The notes under the pieces were generated by a model. That model had not been told where the DNA came from, ran no database searches, and worked only from the letters and a program-made list of their open reading frames with translations. This document shows positions 22,301-33,689 of a DNA stretch of 64,000 nt, in pieces. Position numbers and translations under genes: made by a program. Position 1 is the stretch's first letter. Each line of letters begins with the position of its first letter. This DNA comes from Echinarachnius parma (taxonomy: Eukaryota; Echinodermata; Echinoidea; Clypeasteroida; Echinarachniidae), in NCBI GenBank assembly GCA_037951105.1, contig JBAMJV010008113.1, positions 62,001-126,000 of the forward strand, written 5' to 3'.

Positions 22301-22916
22301 TCCTGTGTATTTGTTATGCCAACGAAGTAGCCGGAGCCATTATTTCACTGTGTTTGACTCTGTTTTGTTTCAGATGAGTATTGGAGAGAAGGCCTTGCTA
22401 ACGTGTACACCTGACTATGGCTATGGAACCATGGGATACCCTGGAGTATATCCTTTTTTTCAGTCAATAGCTCAATATAGATATGAAATATGCAATCTAA
22501 ACTTTGAGTAGTTTAGTAGTGTTTCCTTTTAACCGGATCAAAACGAATCAAGTATTCATGTACGTAAATAAACCCCCAGACAGAATGCTCTTTACCCATG
22601 AATATAAATGGGTACTTAATAGTCAGGTGTCAAATTAGCCTGTAGCACCCTATACAGTAGAGCAACTCGGGCTAGTATGCTCCCCTGGGAGTTGATATGG
22701 TGTGCAAGATAATTGTGCAGGATTAAACTGCATACCTTATGACCATGAGTAATATTGCGCCTCTGAATATATTGGGCTTGGCTCTATAACTGGTGTATAT
22801 TAATGATGTTATTTCTTTTCTATCAACAAAGTTCACATTTGAATCCTTGACACCTGTGCACTATCCCACCAAACTCAGAACTGTCATTCGAAGTGGAACT
22901 GCTGAGAATAGAATGA
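19304..22916 (+). CDS. FKBP1A: FKBP12 peptidyl-prolyl cis-trans isomerase, complete
   Basis: Five coding exons (19304-19340, 20216-20263, 20654-20766, 22374-22447, 22862-22916) give exactly 108 aa, the usual FKBP12 length. It catalyses proline isomerisation, binds FK506/rapamycin-type ligands in other animals, and modulates ryanodine/TGF-beta receptors. Conserved: start MGVDVKTLKPGDG, PKRGQ, HY(27), FD(38-39), PFKF, EVVKGM, GVAQMSIGE, PDYGYG and PPNSELSFEVELLRIE. Two compensating one-residue indels lie in the 30s-40s loop. Residue 60, normally the pocket-floor tryptophan (Trp59 in mature numbering), is Met, and the His87 equivalent is Tyr88. Introns 1-3 are GT-AG. Intron 4 fits only as an AT-AC intron. 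The GT-AG alternatives do not reach the last exon in frame because a TGA precedes it with no AG after it. Confidence 0.97.
21984..22283. mobile_element. hAT-like MITE with homopolymeric ends, 300 bp, in FKBP1A intron 3
   Basis: It starts with CC plus 20 G then CACTCA, and ends with TGAGTG plus 18 C then GGGA, so the inverted termini are mostly homopolymer. The 8-bp target duplication GCTAAATG is at 21976-21983 and 22284-22291. The interior mentions repeated 'agacccc' phrases. Homopolymer ends could form G-quadruplexes. Confidence 0.8.
22448..22861 (+). other. U12-type AT-AC intron (FKBP1A intron 4)
   Basis: The 5' splice site reads ATATCCTTTT, matching the U12 consensus. TCCTTGAC at 22844-22851 matches the U12 branch-site consensus, with the branch A 11 nt before the terminal AC at 22860-22861. 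Splicing joins GGA GT to T ATC CCA, giving GVIPP as in other FKBP12 proteins. The intron has absorbed a SINE fragment. Confidence 0.9.
22600..22795 (+). repeat. SINE fragment in the AT-AC intron
   Basis: It shares 'aaatgggtactt', 'attagcctgtagc', 'gggctagtatgctcccctggga' and 'gcctctgaatat' with the SINE at 57625-57960. The tRNA-like head is absent, and the tail is a short AT-rich run. Confidence 0.7.
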
Positions 22917-22934
22917 GACAGAAGTCCTCCAGTA

Positions 22935-23880
22935 GCCGAGTAGAATTCTACAATCCACCTAGCACCACTGATCTGGAAACACATGGAAGCATACTATGTG
23001 CATTAGATGCTTCAGAAAATGTTGAAGCTGAATTAGCCCTTCTGACAACACCTTGCGTCTAAAGCTCCCTACATGCAGGTAGAACTAGCGAAAGGGACTA
23101 ACAAACACATAGCGGCAGCCATAAGGCCTTTTCGCTTCTGTCTGATCCTCAGTTAAATATTGAGTTAAAAGTAGAATTCTACAATCCTTCCAGCCTTTTG
23201 ACAACCCCTAGTGCTGAGCTGACTACATGGCGGGAAGCACTGACGAAATGTTCTAAAAAACAAGTAGCTGCAGCCACACAGCCTTTTAGCATCTGTCTGA
23301 CCCTCAGTTAACTATGAGTAGAAGTAGAATTCTACAATTCATGCAGCCTTTTTGCCATATCTCCCGCCTGAGCTGACTACATGGCAAGCAGTGGCAGCCA
23401 TGAGGCCTTTTCGCACCTGTCTGACCCTCGGTTAAGTATTGAGTTAAAAGTAGATATCTACAATCCACCCAGCCTTTTGACAACCCCTAGCATCTGGAGC
23501 CGACTACGTGTACATGGCAGGAAGAGCTGGTGAAAGGTTCTAACATGCAATTAGCGGCAGCAACTAGGCCTTTTACATCTGTCTGACCCTCTGTTGAGTG
23601 TTGAGTTAAAAGTAGAATTCTACAATCCACCCCAGCCTTTTTAAAATCCCCTACCGCCTGAGCTGACATGGCAGGAAGCACTGACGAAAGGGACTAACAA
23701 ACAAGTAGTGGCAGCCATGAGGCCTTCATGTATCTGTCTGACCCTCCGTTAAGTATTGAGTTAAAAGTAGAATTCTTCTATCTACCCAGCCTTGTGACAA
23801 CCCCTAGTGTATGAGCTGACTACATTGCAAGGAGAACTGGCAAAAGGGACTAACAAACAAGAAGCGGCAGCTTCCTTTCT
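22935..23880 (+). repeat. Degenerate tandem repeat, about 130-230 bp period, after FKBP1A
   Basis: The marker TAGAATTCTACAATCC, or a near variant, recurs at about 22940, 23172, 23325, 23451, 23612 and 23768. Each unit also carries 'ctgtctgaccctc', 'cagccttttgacaacccct' and 'gcagcca.gaggcctttt'. The first unit begins 25 bp after the FKBP1A stop, so the array may form its 3' UTR. Confidence 0.75.
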
Positions 23881-24189
23881 TAGTTGAATTTTTTTTGTTA
23901 AGTACAATGTATTGAATTCCTCTTAACCATAGCTAGCGCTTAATCAGCGCACGCATTTACCACATGTTATGCATACAGCTCAACGTGTATGCTGTTGTGT
24001 GGGTTCAAGGCAGTGCGCAACTGTGCACAGCAACTGCGATGCTTATTGGTCAAGTCTTGCTGTGTCCAAAAATGTGAATATTAATGAGCAGATCTGATGG
24101 GGAAAGGCCCAAGGGCTGCAGCTTCTCCTGTGCACTCAACTATTCTTTCACCAGTTGTTTCTGGCAGGTGTTTACAAATAGTTAGGTAA

Positions 24190-24480
24190 CACAACAACAT
24201 AGGAATCATGTGACCAGCAAAGGAATCATGTGACAAACAATTTCATCACATGACCAAGAAATTCATCTTATGGCTAACAAATGAATCATGTGACCAACAA
24301 ATTAATCACATGGCCACTTAATGAATCACATGACCAAAATTAATCACATGACCAAAAAATGAATCATGTGACCAATAAATTAATCATGTGACAACGAAAT
24401 TAATTATGTAACAAATTAATGAATCACATGACCAACTAAGTAATATTAATGTTTTTTAAGAGTACTCATGTGACTAACAT
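24190..24480 (+). repeat. About 20-bp minisatellite of TCATGTGA / TCACATGA boxes
   Basis: Units resemble AATCATGTGACCAACAAATT. I count ten perfect TCATGTGA or TCACATGA octamers (the same box on either strand) in under 300 bp. Confidence 0.85.
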
Positions 24481-24680
24481 GTAATAGAGATTTTATCACA
24501 TTCATGTGTTTGTCTCACTAAATGTTGTAAAAACTAAATGTAAACACTCAAGCAACTGATTTCTCAAATATGCAAATTTGTTCATGTTCATAATCGTTAG
24601 TGTGTATCTTAACGGACAACTCTTGTGTAAAAGTTTGTACATAATGTGTGTTGTGTGTTTTATTAATCGTTTATGGAATC

Positions 24681-24853
24681 GGGGCACCATTGCAGAAAGA
24701 GATGCAATCTATTTTAAAGTTGCAATTAATTGCAAGTCATATCATGTGACTAAATGTGCAAATCTGATTGGTTCAAATACATGTGCATATCTTCTGTCTT
24801 GCAATTAATTTTAACTTAAATACAATCTATTGCAACTCTTTCTGCGATGGGGC
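24681..24853. mobile_element. Small palindromic MITE ('TTGCAGAAAGAGATGCAATC' family)
   Basis: Inverted ends GCACCATTGCAGAAAGAG and CTTTCTGCGATGGGGC. Other copies at 26791-27471 (split by an insertion) and 36733-36890; half a copy at 55070-55160. Confidence 0.8.
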
Positions 24854-25276
24854 CCAGGTGTATTAATGTTTATTAATGTTGTACAAATGTAGTTGGAAGA
24901 CAAATTTCCTATACTAGGAAATGTATTAACAATAACATTGATTTTGTCTTATTCAAGTCATAGAATATATTATGTAATTATTTAAGTACATGCACTGTAG
25001 ATGTAAAATGCTCAGTTAACAAAGACACTTTTAAAGTGACCAAAAATAAATGTTTCCCCTGATGAAAAATATGAAAAATAGGAAAAATTGTATTTATAGC
25101 GTTATGAACTTAACTAAGTTTGTAAAGTTCTATGTATGGTAACATGTATTACTGATGCACAAATTAAATTTCCCCTAATGGCATATTAGGAATTTCTTTA
25201 CTTGTATATTGAACAGAATCATGAAATGAACAAAAACTCGCCATAACAATTTTTATCAGATGTGCCATTACAGGAG

Positions 25277-25467
25277 TACAGGGAAACCCCGATATAGCGA
25301 GGTAGTCGGGACTATCGATTTTACCTCGTTATAACCGGAATCTCGCTATAACCGAGCTCGTTATAATCGGAGCATTATGCCATTGGAACAATCGGGACCA
25401 AAGGATTCTCCTCGTTATAAACGGTACCTCGTTATAAGCGAGCTCGTTATAACGGGGTTTCCCTGTA
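25277..25467. mobile_element. Pogo/Tigger-type palindromic MITE, 191 bp
   Basis: TACAGGGAAACCCCG at the left and CGGGGTTTCCCTGTA at the right, TA-bordered. The arms contain about seven copies of CTCGTTATAA or its complement. Related remnants at 14786-15075 and 30590-30780. Confidence 0.85.
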
Positions 25468-26137
25468 TCTCAATAAATAGATAATTCAACAAAGTGTTTT
25501 TTTTCTGCATTATCTCAGGTTTTGTAAACTACATAATTATGTACATTGTAAACATACATGTACCTACTTATTAACACACATCCTTGAACCAAAAACACTA
25601 GACCTCTCTTTTATATACTTATTTGTTACATTCACATTTCAGGTTTGTTTTTCATATTTGCTGGTAAACTGCAAGCTTATAGCTACTTTGAGGGCAACAT
25701 GTTGCCTGTTTTAATATTGAATTTGTAAGTGTTGTGTTATATTGGTTTTGGCTGTTGTCTTTCAAAACGCCTAACCTGGGGGTGTTTCACAAAGATGCAA
25801 AGTTTAAATTAACTCTAAATTGGACTTAATAATTATGGAAAGCCAATTGTACCCTTCAAATAAAACTGTTTAAAAAGCAAACACATGTAAGTATTTGGAA
25901 CTTCCAACAAAAATTTATATCAATTATTTCAAGGCTTCTTGATAATAAAAAAAAATCCCTGATTTTATCAACCTTTATGCCTTTTCAAAAGAACTGATTC
26001 AACAACTTTAGAAAGAAACTAACGGCTTTCGATAATAGTTGGGTCCAACTATAGTGTTAAGTTTAATTTTGAATCTTTGTGAGACACCCCCTGGCACTGT
26101 AAGACAATTTAAACTCATTTGCATTTGAACAAGTTAA

Positions 26138-26347
26138 GCCCGGCGCAGACAGAGCCGACTCGACCCGACCCGACTGGTTTCAATCAGGTTAGAGTTGGGC
26201 CCGGTCGGTCGGAGCAGATTTATCTTGTTGAATTGGCCCTAACTGGCATCCGACTGTCTCTCGACTGGCAAAATGTGTGTCGCAAGGCACTGAAAACTGA
26301 GCCGATCGGAATGACAACCAGTTGAGTCGGCTCTGTCTGCGCCGGGC
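26138..26347. mobile_element. Fold-back element, 210 bp
   Basis: Inverted ends GCCCGGCGCAGACAGAGCC and GGCTCTGTCTGCGCCGGGC, GC-rich against an AT-rich background. A plus-strand ORF across it is explained by the palindrome. Confidence 0.85.
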
Positions 26348-26790
26348 ATAAGATCACTGGAAAGCTGAGATTTTGGAGTAATTCAGAAACATCTAAATCA
26401 GAAAATATGAAATATTGCTACTCTATTTATTCAATAGGGCTTTTTGATGACGTGTCTCGAAATGTTGTAAGCTGAAGTGCAAAATGAGTAAATGACATTA
26501 CTGTAATTAATTTATTGACACTGCATGCAGCATGTTAATATTAAATCTATATTTCTGATAGTTTTAAAAAGAAGCGTTGTTTATTAAATAGCACATGTAG
26601 TGCCACTAGCTACGAGTTCTCCAAAGAAAAATGTATTCAGTTTCATGGCTAATATAAATATATGAAGGTGTAAAGTTGCACTTGATTGTAAGAAACCATT
26701 GTATCCATTTTTAATCAAGATAATGAAATTATTTTCTATTGTCAATTATATGAAAGTCACGTTTGTATTCATAATTTGCAAGACCTGCAC

Positions 26791-27471
26791 CCAGTTGCAG
26801 AAAGACAGTGGCGTAGCTATGGGGGGGGGGGGGGGCCTGTGCCCCCCCAATAATTTTGAAAAAACAAAAGAAAACATAAGGGGCCATTTTTTGAAAAAAC
26901 AAAGAAATACATAAGGTGTGCCCCCCAATAATTTTGTGTGCCCCCCCAATCAGTCCGAGAATTTTTTTGAAAAAACAAAAGAAAACATAAGGGGCCATTT
27001 TTTGAAAAAACAAAGAAATACATAAGGTGTGCCTCCCAATAATTTTGTGTGCCCCCCCAATCAGTCCGAGAATTTTTTTGAAAAAACAAAAGAAAACATA
27101 AGGGGCCATTTTTTGAAAAAACAAAGAAATACATAAGGTGTGCCTCCCAATAATTTTGTGTGCCCCCCCAATCAGTCCGAGAATTTTTTTGAAAAAACAA
27201 AAGAAAACATAAGGGGCCATTTTTTGAAAAAACAAAGAAATACATAAGGTGTGCCCCCCCAATAATTTTGTGTGCCCCCCCAATCAGTCCGACCACGCTA
27301 CGCCACTGCAGAAAGAGATGCAATCACTTGTACATTGTATGTTGCAATTAATTGTAAGTCAGAAAATGTGGCCGCACTTTTCAACCATATTTGCACATTC
27401 AGAACAAATGATCTGACTTACAATGAATTGTAACTCACAATCGATAGCATCTCTTTCTGCAACAACGGGGT
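26791..27471. mobile_element. Palindromic MITE interrupted by a hAT-like insertion
   Basis: The left end CAGTTGCAGAAAGA (26792-26805) continues, after the inserted element, as GATGCAATC... from 27317, and the right end CTTTCTGCAACAACGGGG lies near 27455-27471. Removing the insertion and one target duplication restores a family member like 36733-36890. Confidence 0.8.
26806..27308. mobile_element. hAT-like MITE, 503 bp, with internal 111-bp tandem repeats
   Basis: Ends CAGTGGCGTAGC and GCTACGCCACTG are perfect inverted repeats with an 8-bp target duplication CAGAAAGA (26798-26805 and 27309-27316). Inside, a 111-bp unit is repeated about four times (marker GGGCCATTTT at 26881, 26992, 27103 and 27214) with almost no divergence. 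Because 111 is divisible by three, minus-strand frames stay open, producing 37-residue repeat peptides that should not be called genes. Confidence 0.9.
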
Positions 27472-29016
27472 CCTGCATTGTTAATTTGTACACTTGTTTA
27501 TAATGAAACTGCCAAACCTGATAATGTTTGTGTACCTAGATGACTAATCTAATCATTTTGGGCTTTTTGGCAAGTTTGGAAAATAACGATTTTCCCAAAA
27601 CGACAAGTGTTAAAATTTAAAGCAAAAGTATTTGTGAATTTCTATCTTTACCCTTTTCAAATGGTATTAATTACATGACTGCATGAGGCCTTTCATCTAA
27701 CAGTAAAAAAGTTGTAAAGAATGCACAATGTATCATCCACAGTATGAGAGATTATTACAAATGCACATGTTTATGGCCTAGCTCCCACTGCACCGATTCT
27801 CCTTCCCTTTCGTATCCGACCAAAATGTGGTGAAACGGTCCGCATCTAGCAACAAAATGGCCACAGTCAAACAATACATCGGAAATGGAGCCGTATTAAA
27901 AGTATCCTACTTGCCCATTATGATCACATTTGTGATGTTTGTGTCATGACTGTATTCTCAAACATGACCGTATTGGTATCACTTGAATGCCTTGTAGGAG
28001 TGTGCTAGTGTGAGCACCTGTCAAAGGGCCAAGAGTTAAATGCCATATTGGTAATTGCCTTGGTTCAGAGCGTTGTTTCATAAATTTGTTTGCGATTGTT
28101 GTATTAAAAGTGACCCATTGTGGTAACAGTTCTATCATGGCAACAGCTCGAATTCTCCATGCTGATTGGCTGTTGACCTTCTACAAACTTAAGTACATGT
28201 ATAGTGTAGACAGGTGACCTCTATAGACAGGTTCCATATTAATAATTTTTCCCTGCATGGAATCACATTTGATGTCCACTATAAAGACAGGTTTGACTAA
28301 TTGAATAATTTGAAATGATTGACAACAATTTATACATGTACAGTTTTATGAAACGGGGCCAAGAAGTCGGAACCATTGGGACAGTAATCAATGTTTTGGA
28401 CTCAATATCAGTTGCGGATTTCACTCTTTAATTATGTTTTCCCCAGCTAATTAATCACTACGAGATGGCACAAATACTAGTGCAGTATTCACTCATAATG
28501 AAACCATGCTTTATCTGTATAATTACTGTATATTGCGCATCAGGAAAATTTGTATGTCATGTTGCCTAATATATTTAAGCTTGTATACCAAAAGAATGCG
28601 AGTGTGAATGTCTACATTATAGCCAAACTGAAAGATTGAATGAAACAATCTGATTCTAATGGAAAATAATGTTCATGAAGTATATAAATCTGCCAGTGCT
28701 ATCAATGAAACAATCTACTTGTCAGTTTATTGCCTAGACGAAGCGTAGCTATATCTTGACTTACTTATTTAGGCTGATTCTAATGGAAGATACTGTATAC
28801 ATGTACATGAGGTATAGAAAACATCTGCTGAAACAAAAAGTATTGATATTTAAATCCCATTCCGCGGACATTTGGTTTACTGATTTCTGCAATCTCCATA
28901 GAGTTAATACAGGGTCCACCAGGTTCACATAGGCAATGGGGTAACCTGTTCCTTACTAATCTTCGCAATCCCAATTAGTACAAGGTCCATATGGGTTAAC
29001 TAAGAAGACCAGAGTA

Positions 29017-29313
29017 AAGACCCAGTCCCATACTGACGATTTTCACGGCGAATCGCAATGATTTGACATTCGTCGAGAAAATCGCTTAGGTCGTGTTGCA
29101 TCGTATTACATCATATCGGTTCTTCCCCAAAACCATGGGCGTAGATCTGTCATTGATACCCATTCAACTGGGGGGATGATCTATGAATAGGTATTACGTA
29201 AGTCGCTACGCCCATGCCCAAAACCAAGGCTAAATCGAGTCGATTCGTTCTAGTAAATCGTTGCGAGTTGTTGCGAGTCGCCGTGAAAATCGTCAGTATG
29301 GGACTGGGCCTTT
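29017..29313. mobile_element. Fold-back element containing a nested insertion
   Basis: Inverted arms around CCCAGTCCCATACTGACG (left, from 29021) and CGTCAGTATGGGACTGGG (right, to 29308). The arms continue as GATTTTCACGGCGA and its inverse. The centre is displaced by the small element at 29135-29217. Confidence 0.85.
29135..29217. mobile_element. Minimal hAT-like MITE, 83 bp
   Basis: Inverted ends ATGGGCGTAG and CTACGCCCAT with an 8-bp duplication CCAAAACC (29127-29134 and 29218-29225). Very short, and nested in the surrounding fold-back element. Confidence 0.75.
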
Positions 29314-30589
29314 ATCGGATTCAAAGTTGCATGGCTATTGTAGGTCATTGCACACATCATTATGTCATGTTAAAGTGTTTTTTGTGACAGATGGACATTT
29401 TTCTGTTCATTTTAATTTGTAACTATAATATTCAGATGCAGAAATCAATTTATATCCCAAAACTAATTATTCTCATGATTTTGATTGATTTATCCGTGGG
29501 CAGTGGTGTGCGTGTTTGTGTGTGCACATGTACAAGTATTGCATGATAATGGGGTCTTTTCTCAATGTGCGTGTTCACTTGTGGACTAGTACGCGCATAG
29601 CGTGATGAGTAGGCCCTGCCGGCCCCCATGTTTACCAATTGTTCGGTCAACCATCACAGTGGAGTACAAAAGCTAAATCGATCAAATCTACCAAGACAGT
29701 TGACAGGGCGGGCGGGGCATAATTGTGACATGATTACGTACCAGTCCACTAGAAAATATACAATTGAAAAGTTCTTATCAATAGGGGGAGGGGTTAAAGT
29801 TCAGGCCCATATTCATAAAACTCTGCTAGCTTAGTTCCATGTTAAGTGCACTTCAAATTGTGTTGAATACTTAGCCTCTAAAATAGACTTGGCATGAAAC
29901 TAAGCTAGCAGGGTTGCATATGCGCCCAGGTCTACAAATTTGATTGTGTGTACATTAATGTTTTCATGAGTTCATCCCAACATACTTTTCATGCAAATAT
30001 TTTCACTCTTTTTAGGTGGTTTTACGGCTCTGACATGTATATGGCAAATAATGTATTAACAATCAATCTCATACAGAAAGAACCGTTCCCTGAGCACTTT
30101 TTGCACATTTGACAATGTTACTAAATCCCTTTAATATTAAATCTAGCAGTTTAATTTTCACCGTAGTAAAAGTGTCTTTAAAAGAAATACACAAAATAAT
30201 ACATGCCTTTATACAATTATATATCATGTTTAAAAACTTTTATTCCACATATAATTGAGATATTTTATAGCAATGAAATTAGAAATTTCAAATTGAATTG
30301 TATATATATGTTTCATTTACATTTTATAACATGTTTCCAAATTGAACAACAACCAACCACATGGACATTCAACTTTAATACCAACAATGACATTGTAGAA
30401 TTTAATTATAAAATGAATCACGTAATTTACAAAATTAATTTGAATATATATTTAGCGTTGCATGTTGTAATATAGGTTACTTGTTTTTCTAAATATACAC
30501 ATTTATAAGTACATGTCAGCCCCACTTGTATTGTAAGTACAACCTCAATAATTCCATGTCAGTCCATATAGGGACCAATACTGTGGAAC

Positions 30590-30780
30590 TGCATACAATG
30601 GAACATCGTTATAAAGAGCTCTGATATAACCAAACACTATTATATCTACATGTATGTAAACTAACCGGAACGAGCTCTGAATATATTGTTTTTATCATAT
30701 AATGAGATACCTATATAACAACGTTTTTTTATGGTCCCAAAACCTGTTTTTTATAACGAGATTCCACTGTATTTTAATAC
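30590..30780. mobile_element. Decayed pogo-type MITE
   Basis: GGAACATCGTTATAAAGAGCTC near the left and TTTATAACGAGATTCCACTGTA near the right are inverted, as in 25277-25467, but arms are strongly diverged. Confidence 0.5.
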
Positions 30781-31402
30781 ATAACCCTCGATTAACAAGG
30801 TAACTTTGCTTTTCCAAGATCTTTATAAGAAATTGTCATGGTCCCATATTATGGTCCTCATTATAACAAGGCTCCAATGTATTTTTCATTTATCATCAAA
30901 TACTGTTTGGCTTTCGAACAATTTAAAATGGATGAGAGTTCAGAGTTGTGTACCTAAATCATAAATTGAAACCAATGAATTAGCATTAAAATTAGATTAT
31001 TAGACACTAGTCATTAGATGCTACATAATTTTCATCTAAAACTTCTTCTAAATATTGTATACAGTATGGTCTATAACATTTCAAATGAGAGGATATTGAA
31101 GGCTTTTCAGGTTTTATTCTAGAGTAGAATGATTTTAATTTGATTTTTTAAAAACTCTTTATGCTCTCAAAATACTATACTTCACTTCAAGGTAATTTCT
31201 CCCTGAAAACCAGAGAATTCAATTGTAGTTATAAAATTTGAAATGGCTATCTTTGAAAATAAATTGGCACTGATACATCTAGGCATCAAAGAGCATGCAA
31301 AGACACTTGAAATGGAGCGAGTACAGTTATTTACATGTACAGTCATGGATATGCTTGCCTTCTATGTAAATAATATACATGTACATACCTTGTTACATCC
31401 AT

Positions 31403-31637
31403 AGGCCCGTATTCACAAAGGAGGTTTGTAGGAGGTTTGTACAAACCATGGTTTGACGATGGTTTACATCTATGGAATGCTGCTCGCATACCGTAAATTG
31501 TAAATCAACATTGTTAACAAGTATGGAGTTTACATTCCTTCTCCATCAGTTTACAAATGGCATTCCATAGATGTAAACCTTGGTCAAACCATGGTTTGTA
31601 CAAACCTCCTACAAACCTCCTTTGTGAATCCGGGCCA
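31403..31637. mobile_element. Fold-back MITE, about 235 bp
   Basis: Inverted ends GGCCCGTATTCACAAAGGAG and CTCCTTTGTGAATCCGGGCC, with long arms containing ACAAACCATGGTTTG. A half copy lies at 31790-31935. Confidence 0.85.
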
Positions 31638-33290
31638 TTATGGCTGTAAATCCCAAAGGAGATTTGAAATGCTACTTGTAGACAAGTAAAAACCAGAAAT
31701 CACATTTGCTAATTTCTAATGATATGGCTGTTGGTGCTTGCTAATAAGCGGCCCCAAATGAAATTAACCATCTGAGAACATAGATCTGTATTTGGTTGTG
31801 TGGCTTCAACATTGTTAACAAGCATAAAGTGTAAATTCGTTCTCCATCATTTTACAAATGGCACTCCATAGATGTAGACCATGGTTTAAGTCATGGTTTG
31901 ATACAAACCTCATTTGAGAATTCCAGCCATTATGTACATGTATGAAAGACAATATTCATTCTACAGAGTAATGTTTGAAGCAAATAACAGTGACAAATTG
32001 TCTAGTAGCCATGTGTATTAAAGGGGACCACCAGGCAAAGAACAACACATAATTATGTGTTTTGGTACCGTTTTGTGATATCAAATAGATACCCAACATT
32101 TTGCGAAGGGTTGTGTAATTCATAAACAAAGCAATTAATTACCACCACTTATGGAACCACTATTATTTCCTGGTTCCGTACGGATCAAACGTTTGCGAGT
32201 GCGCCAATGCTATTCACGCGTACGTTTGGAGACCATAGAATCCCGGACGATTCGTTCGCTCTGGACAAAGTAGTCTGTGTACATTCAGACCCATGAATGC
32301 ATGCTTTAGAATGGTGATGCGTTTTCCAATTATATTTTTTTCTTTCTGGAAACATATTTTTGTGAACTTGTTGATGGAATGGACTATTATTTTGGGGTGG
32401 TGGTACCCTTTAACCCTTTTAGGGCTAGCACCCAAAACATATACTAGGGCTTGGCTTGGGTAAATGGAAAATTCATATTATACCAAGTCAGATAGTCTTG
32501 AACAAGTAAACTTTGGTATTGATCAACATTATGAAGTGGCTTCTAGTGAAGGAGTCAAAGGAATGCATTTACAATTTACAATTTACAATTTAATAACTGT
32601 TAAAATATAACACAAATTTTGATTAATTTTGATAACTATTAGTATAACAACTATTCAAATATATAACTACATTTGTATATTGTGGACCTAGTTTCTAGAT
32701 TAAGTACTAGCAACCTGAACCACTAGTATCTTCTATGAAGAAGATTTAGCTCAAATTCTTTGAGAATAAAAATGAAACAGGAAAATAGGCAAAACTGACC
32801 AAAATACATAATCATAATACAGTAAATGAAAATGAGCAAAGATAATCAGGCTTTGCCAGGCTTATTTTCATATAAGAAAATATTACGCCACCATTTTTAA
32901 CATGCACTATCATATTATCAAATTGATATATACATGTTTTTTGTGCTATACAAATTGAACTAATTATGGGTGAATATAAGGCACATAGCTAGGCCTACAT
33001 TTACTACTCCCCACACCACCTGAAATATACACTTTTATAACAGTCATACAGTTTTTTTCATCAGAGTTGCGGATATATTTTAAAGACAAATAACTATAAT
33101 ACATCTTGAATTAAAAAGGGTAAGTATATAATTATATAGCATGTTTTACTCTTTGATATCAACTGAGATGATATATATTTATAGTCTAATATGTATTCAG
33201 GGAAAATAGAAAGGTCATCACTGTAGACAGGTTCAATAACACTCCTTTTTCTCTGCAGGGGATCTCTTATGGGAAGGTTGGCTGCTAATG

Positions 33291-33514
33291 GCCCGGTCAG
33301 ATATCAACGGATAGCGGAAACGAATGCCCAACGAATAGAACATTTGCGAAATGAAATTATCCGGTGATGAAAGTCGTCTCCATTGCTTCATGTACAAAAC
33401 ATAGAACAACGTACATCACCGGACAAGGAACGGACAAGAAACGTATAGAACGGATGGAAAATTTAGCTCTCTGTTTGACATTCGTTTGCGCAATCCGTTG
33501 ATATGTGACCGGGC
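33291..33514. mobile_element. Fold-back element flanked by a 16-bp direct repeat
   Basis: Ends GCCCGGTCA and TGACCGGGC, with arms carrying ATCAACGGAT / ATCCGTTGAT and ATTCGTTTGCGCA-like sequence. GGGAAGGTTGGCTGCT occurs just outside both ends (33271 and 33521), possibly a duplicated target. Confidence 0.75.
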
Positions 33515-33689
33515 TATCATGGGAAGGTTGGCTGCTGTTGACACTTGGCTGCTAAGGCAGATTGGACTGAAACTATTGGGTAACTTGTAATCTCTAAATA
33601 GTTATTACAGGACCCACCTGGTTCTCGTAGACAATGGGTTAACAAATTAACAATCTTATGCCAAAGTGAAAATCATTGACCAAAAGTCC

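Larger units (their letters stand above)
27480..33650. other. Intergenic, no gene seen
   Basis: AT-rich sequence without a supported exon apart from the MITEs listed. Scattered 'agacaggt' phrases near 28210, 28265 and 33225 belong to a dispersed repeat. The ORFs here are short and lack recognisable motifs. Confidence 0.55.

Noticed and set aside
22793-23062. 89-aa ORF after FKBP1A exon 4
   Set aside because: Wrong frame across the true last exon of FKBP1A and into the following tandem repeat.
26729-27323. 184- and 168-aa minus-strand ORFs
   Set aside because: They are translations of the 111-bp tandem repeat inside a hAT-like MITE. Two overlapping frames are equally open.
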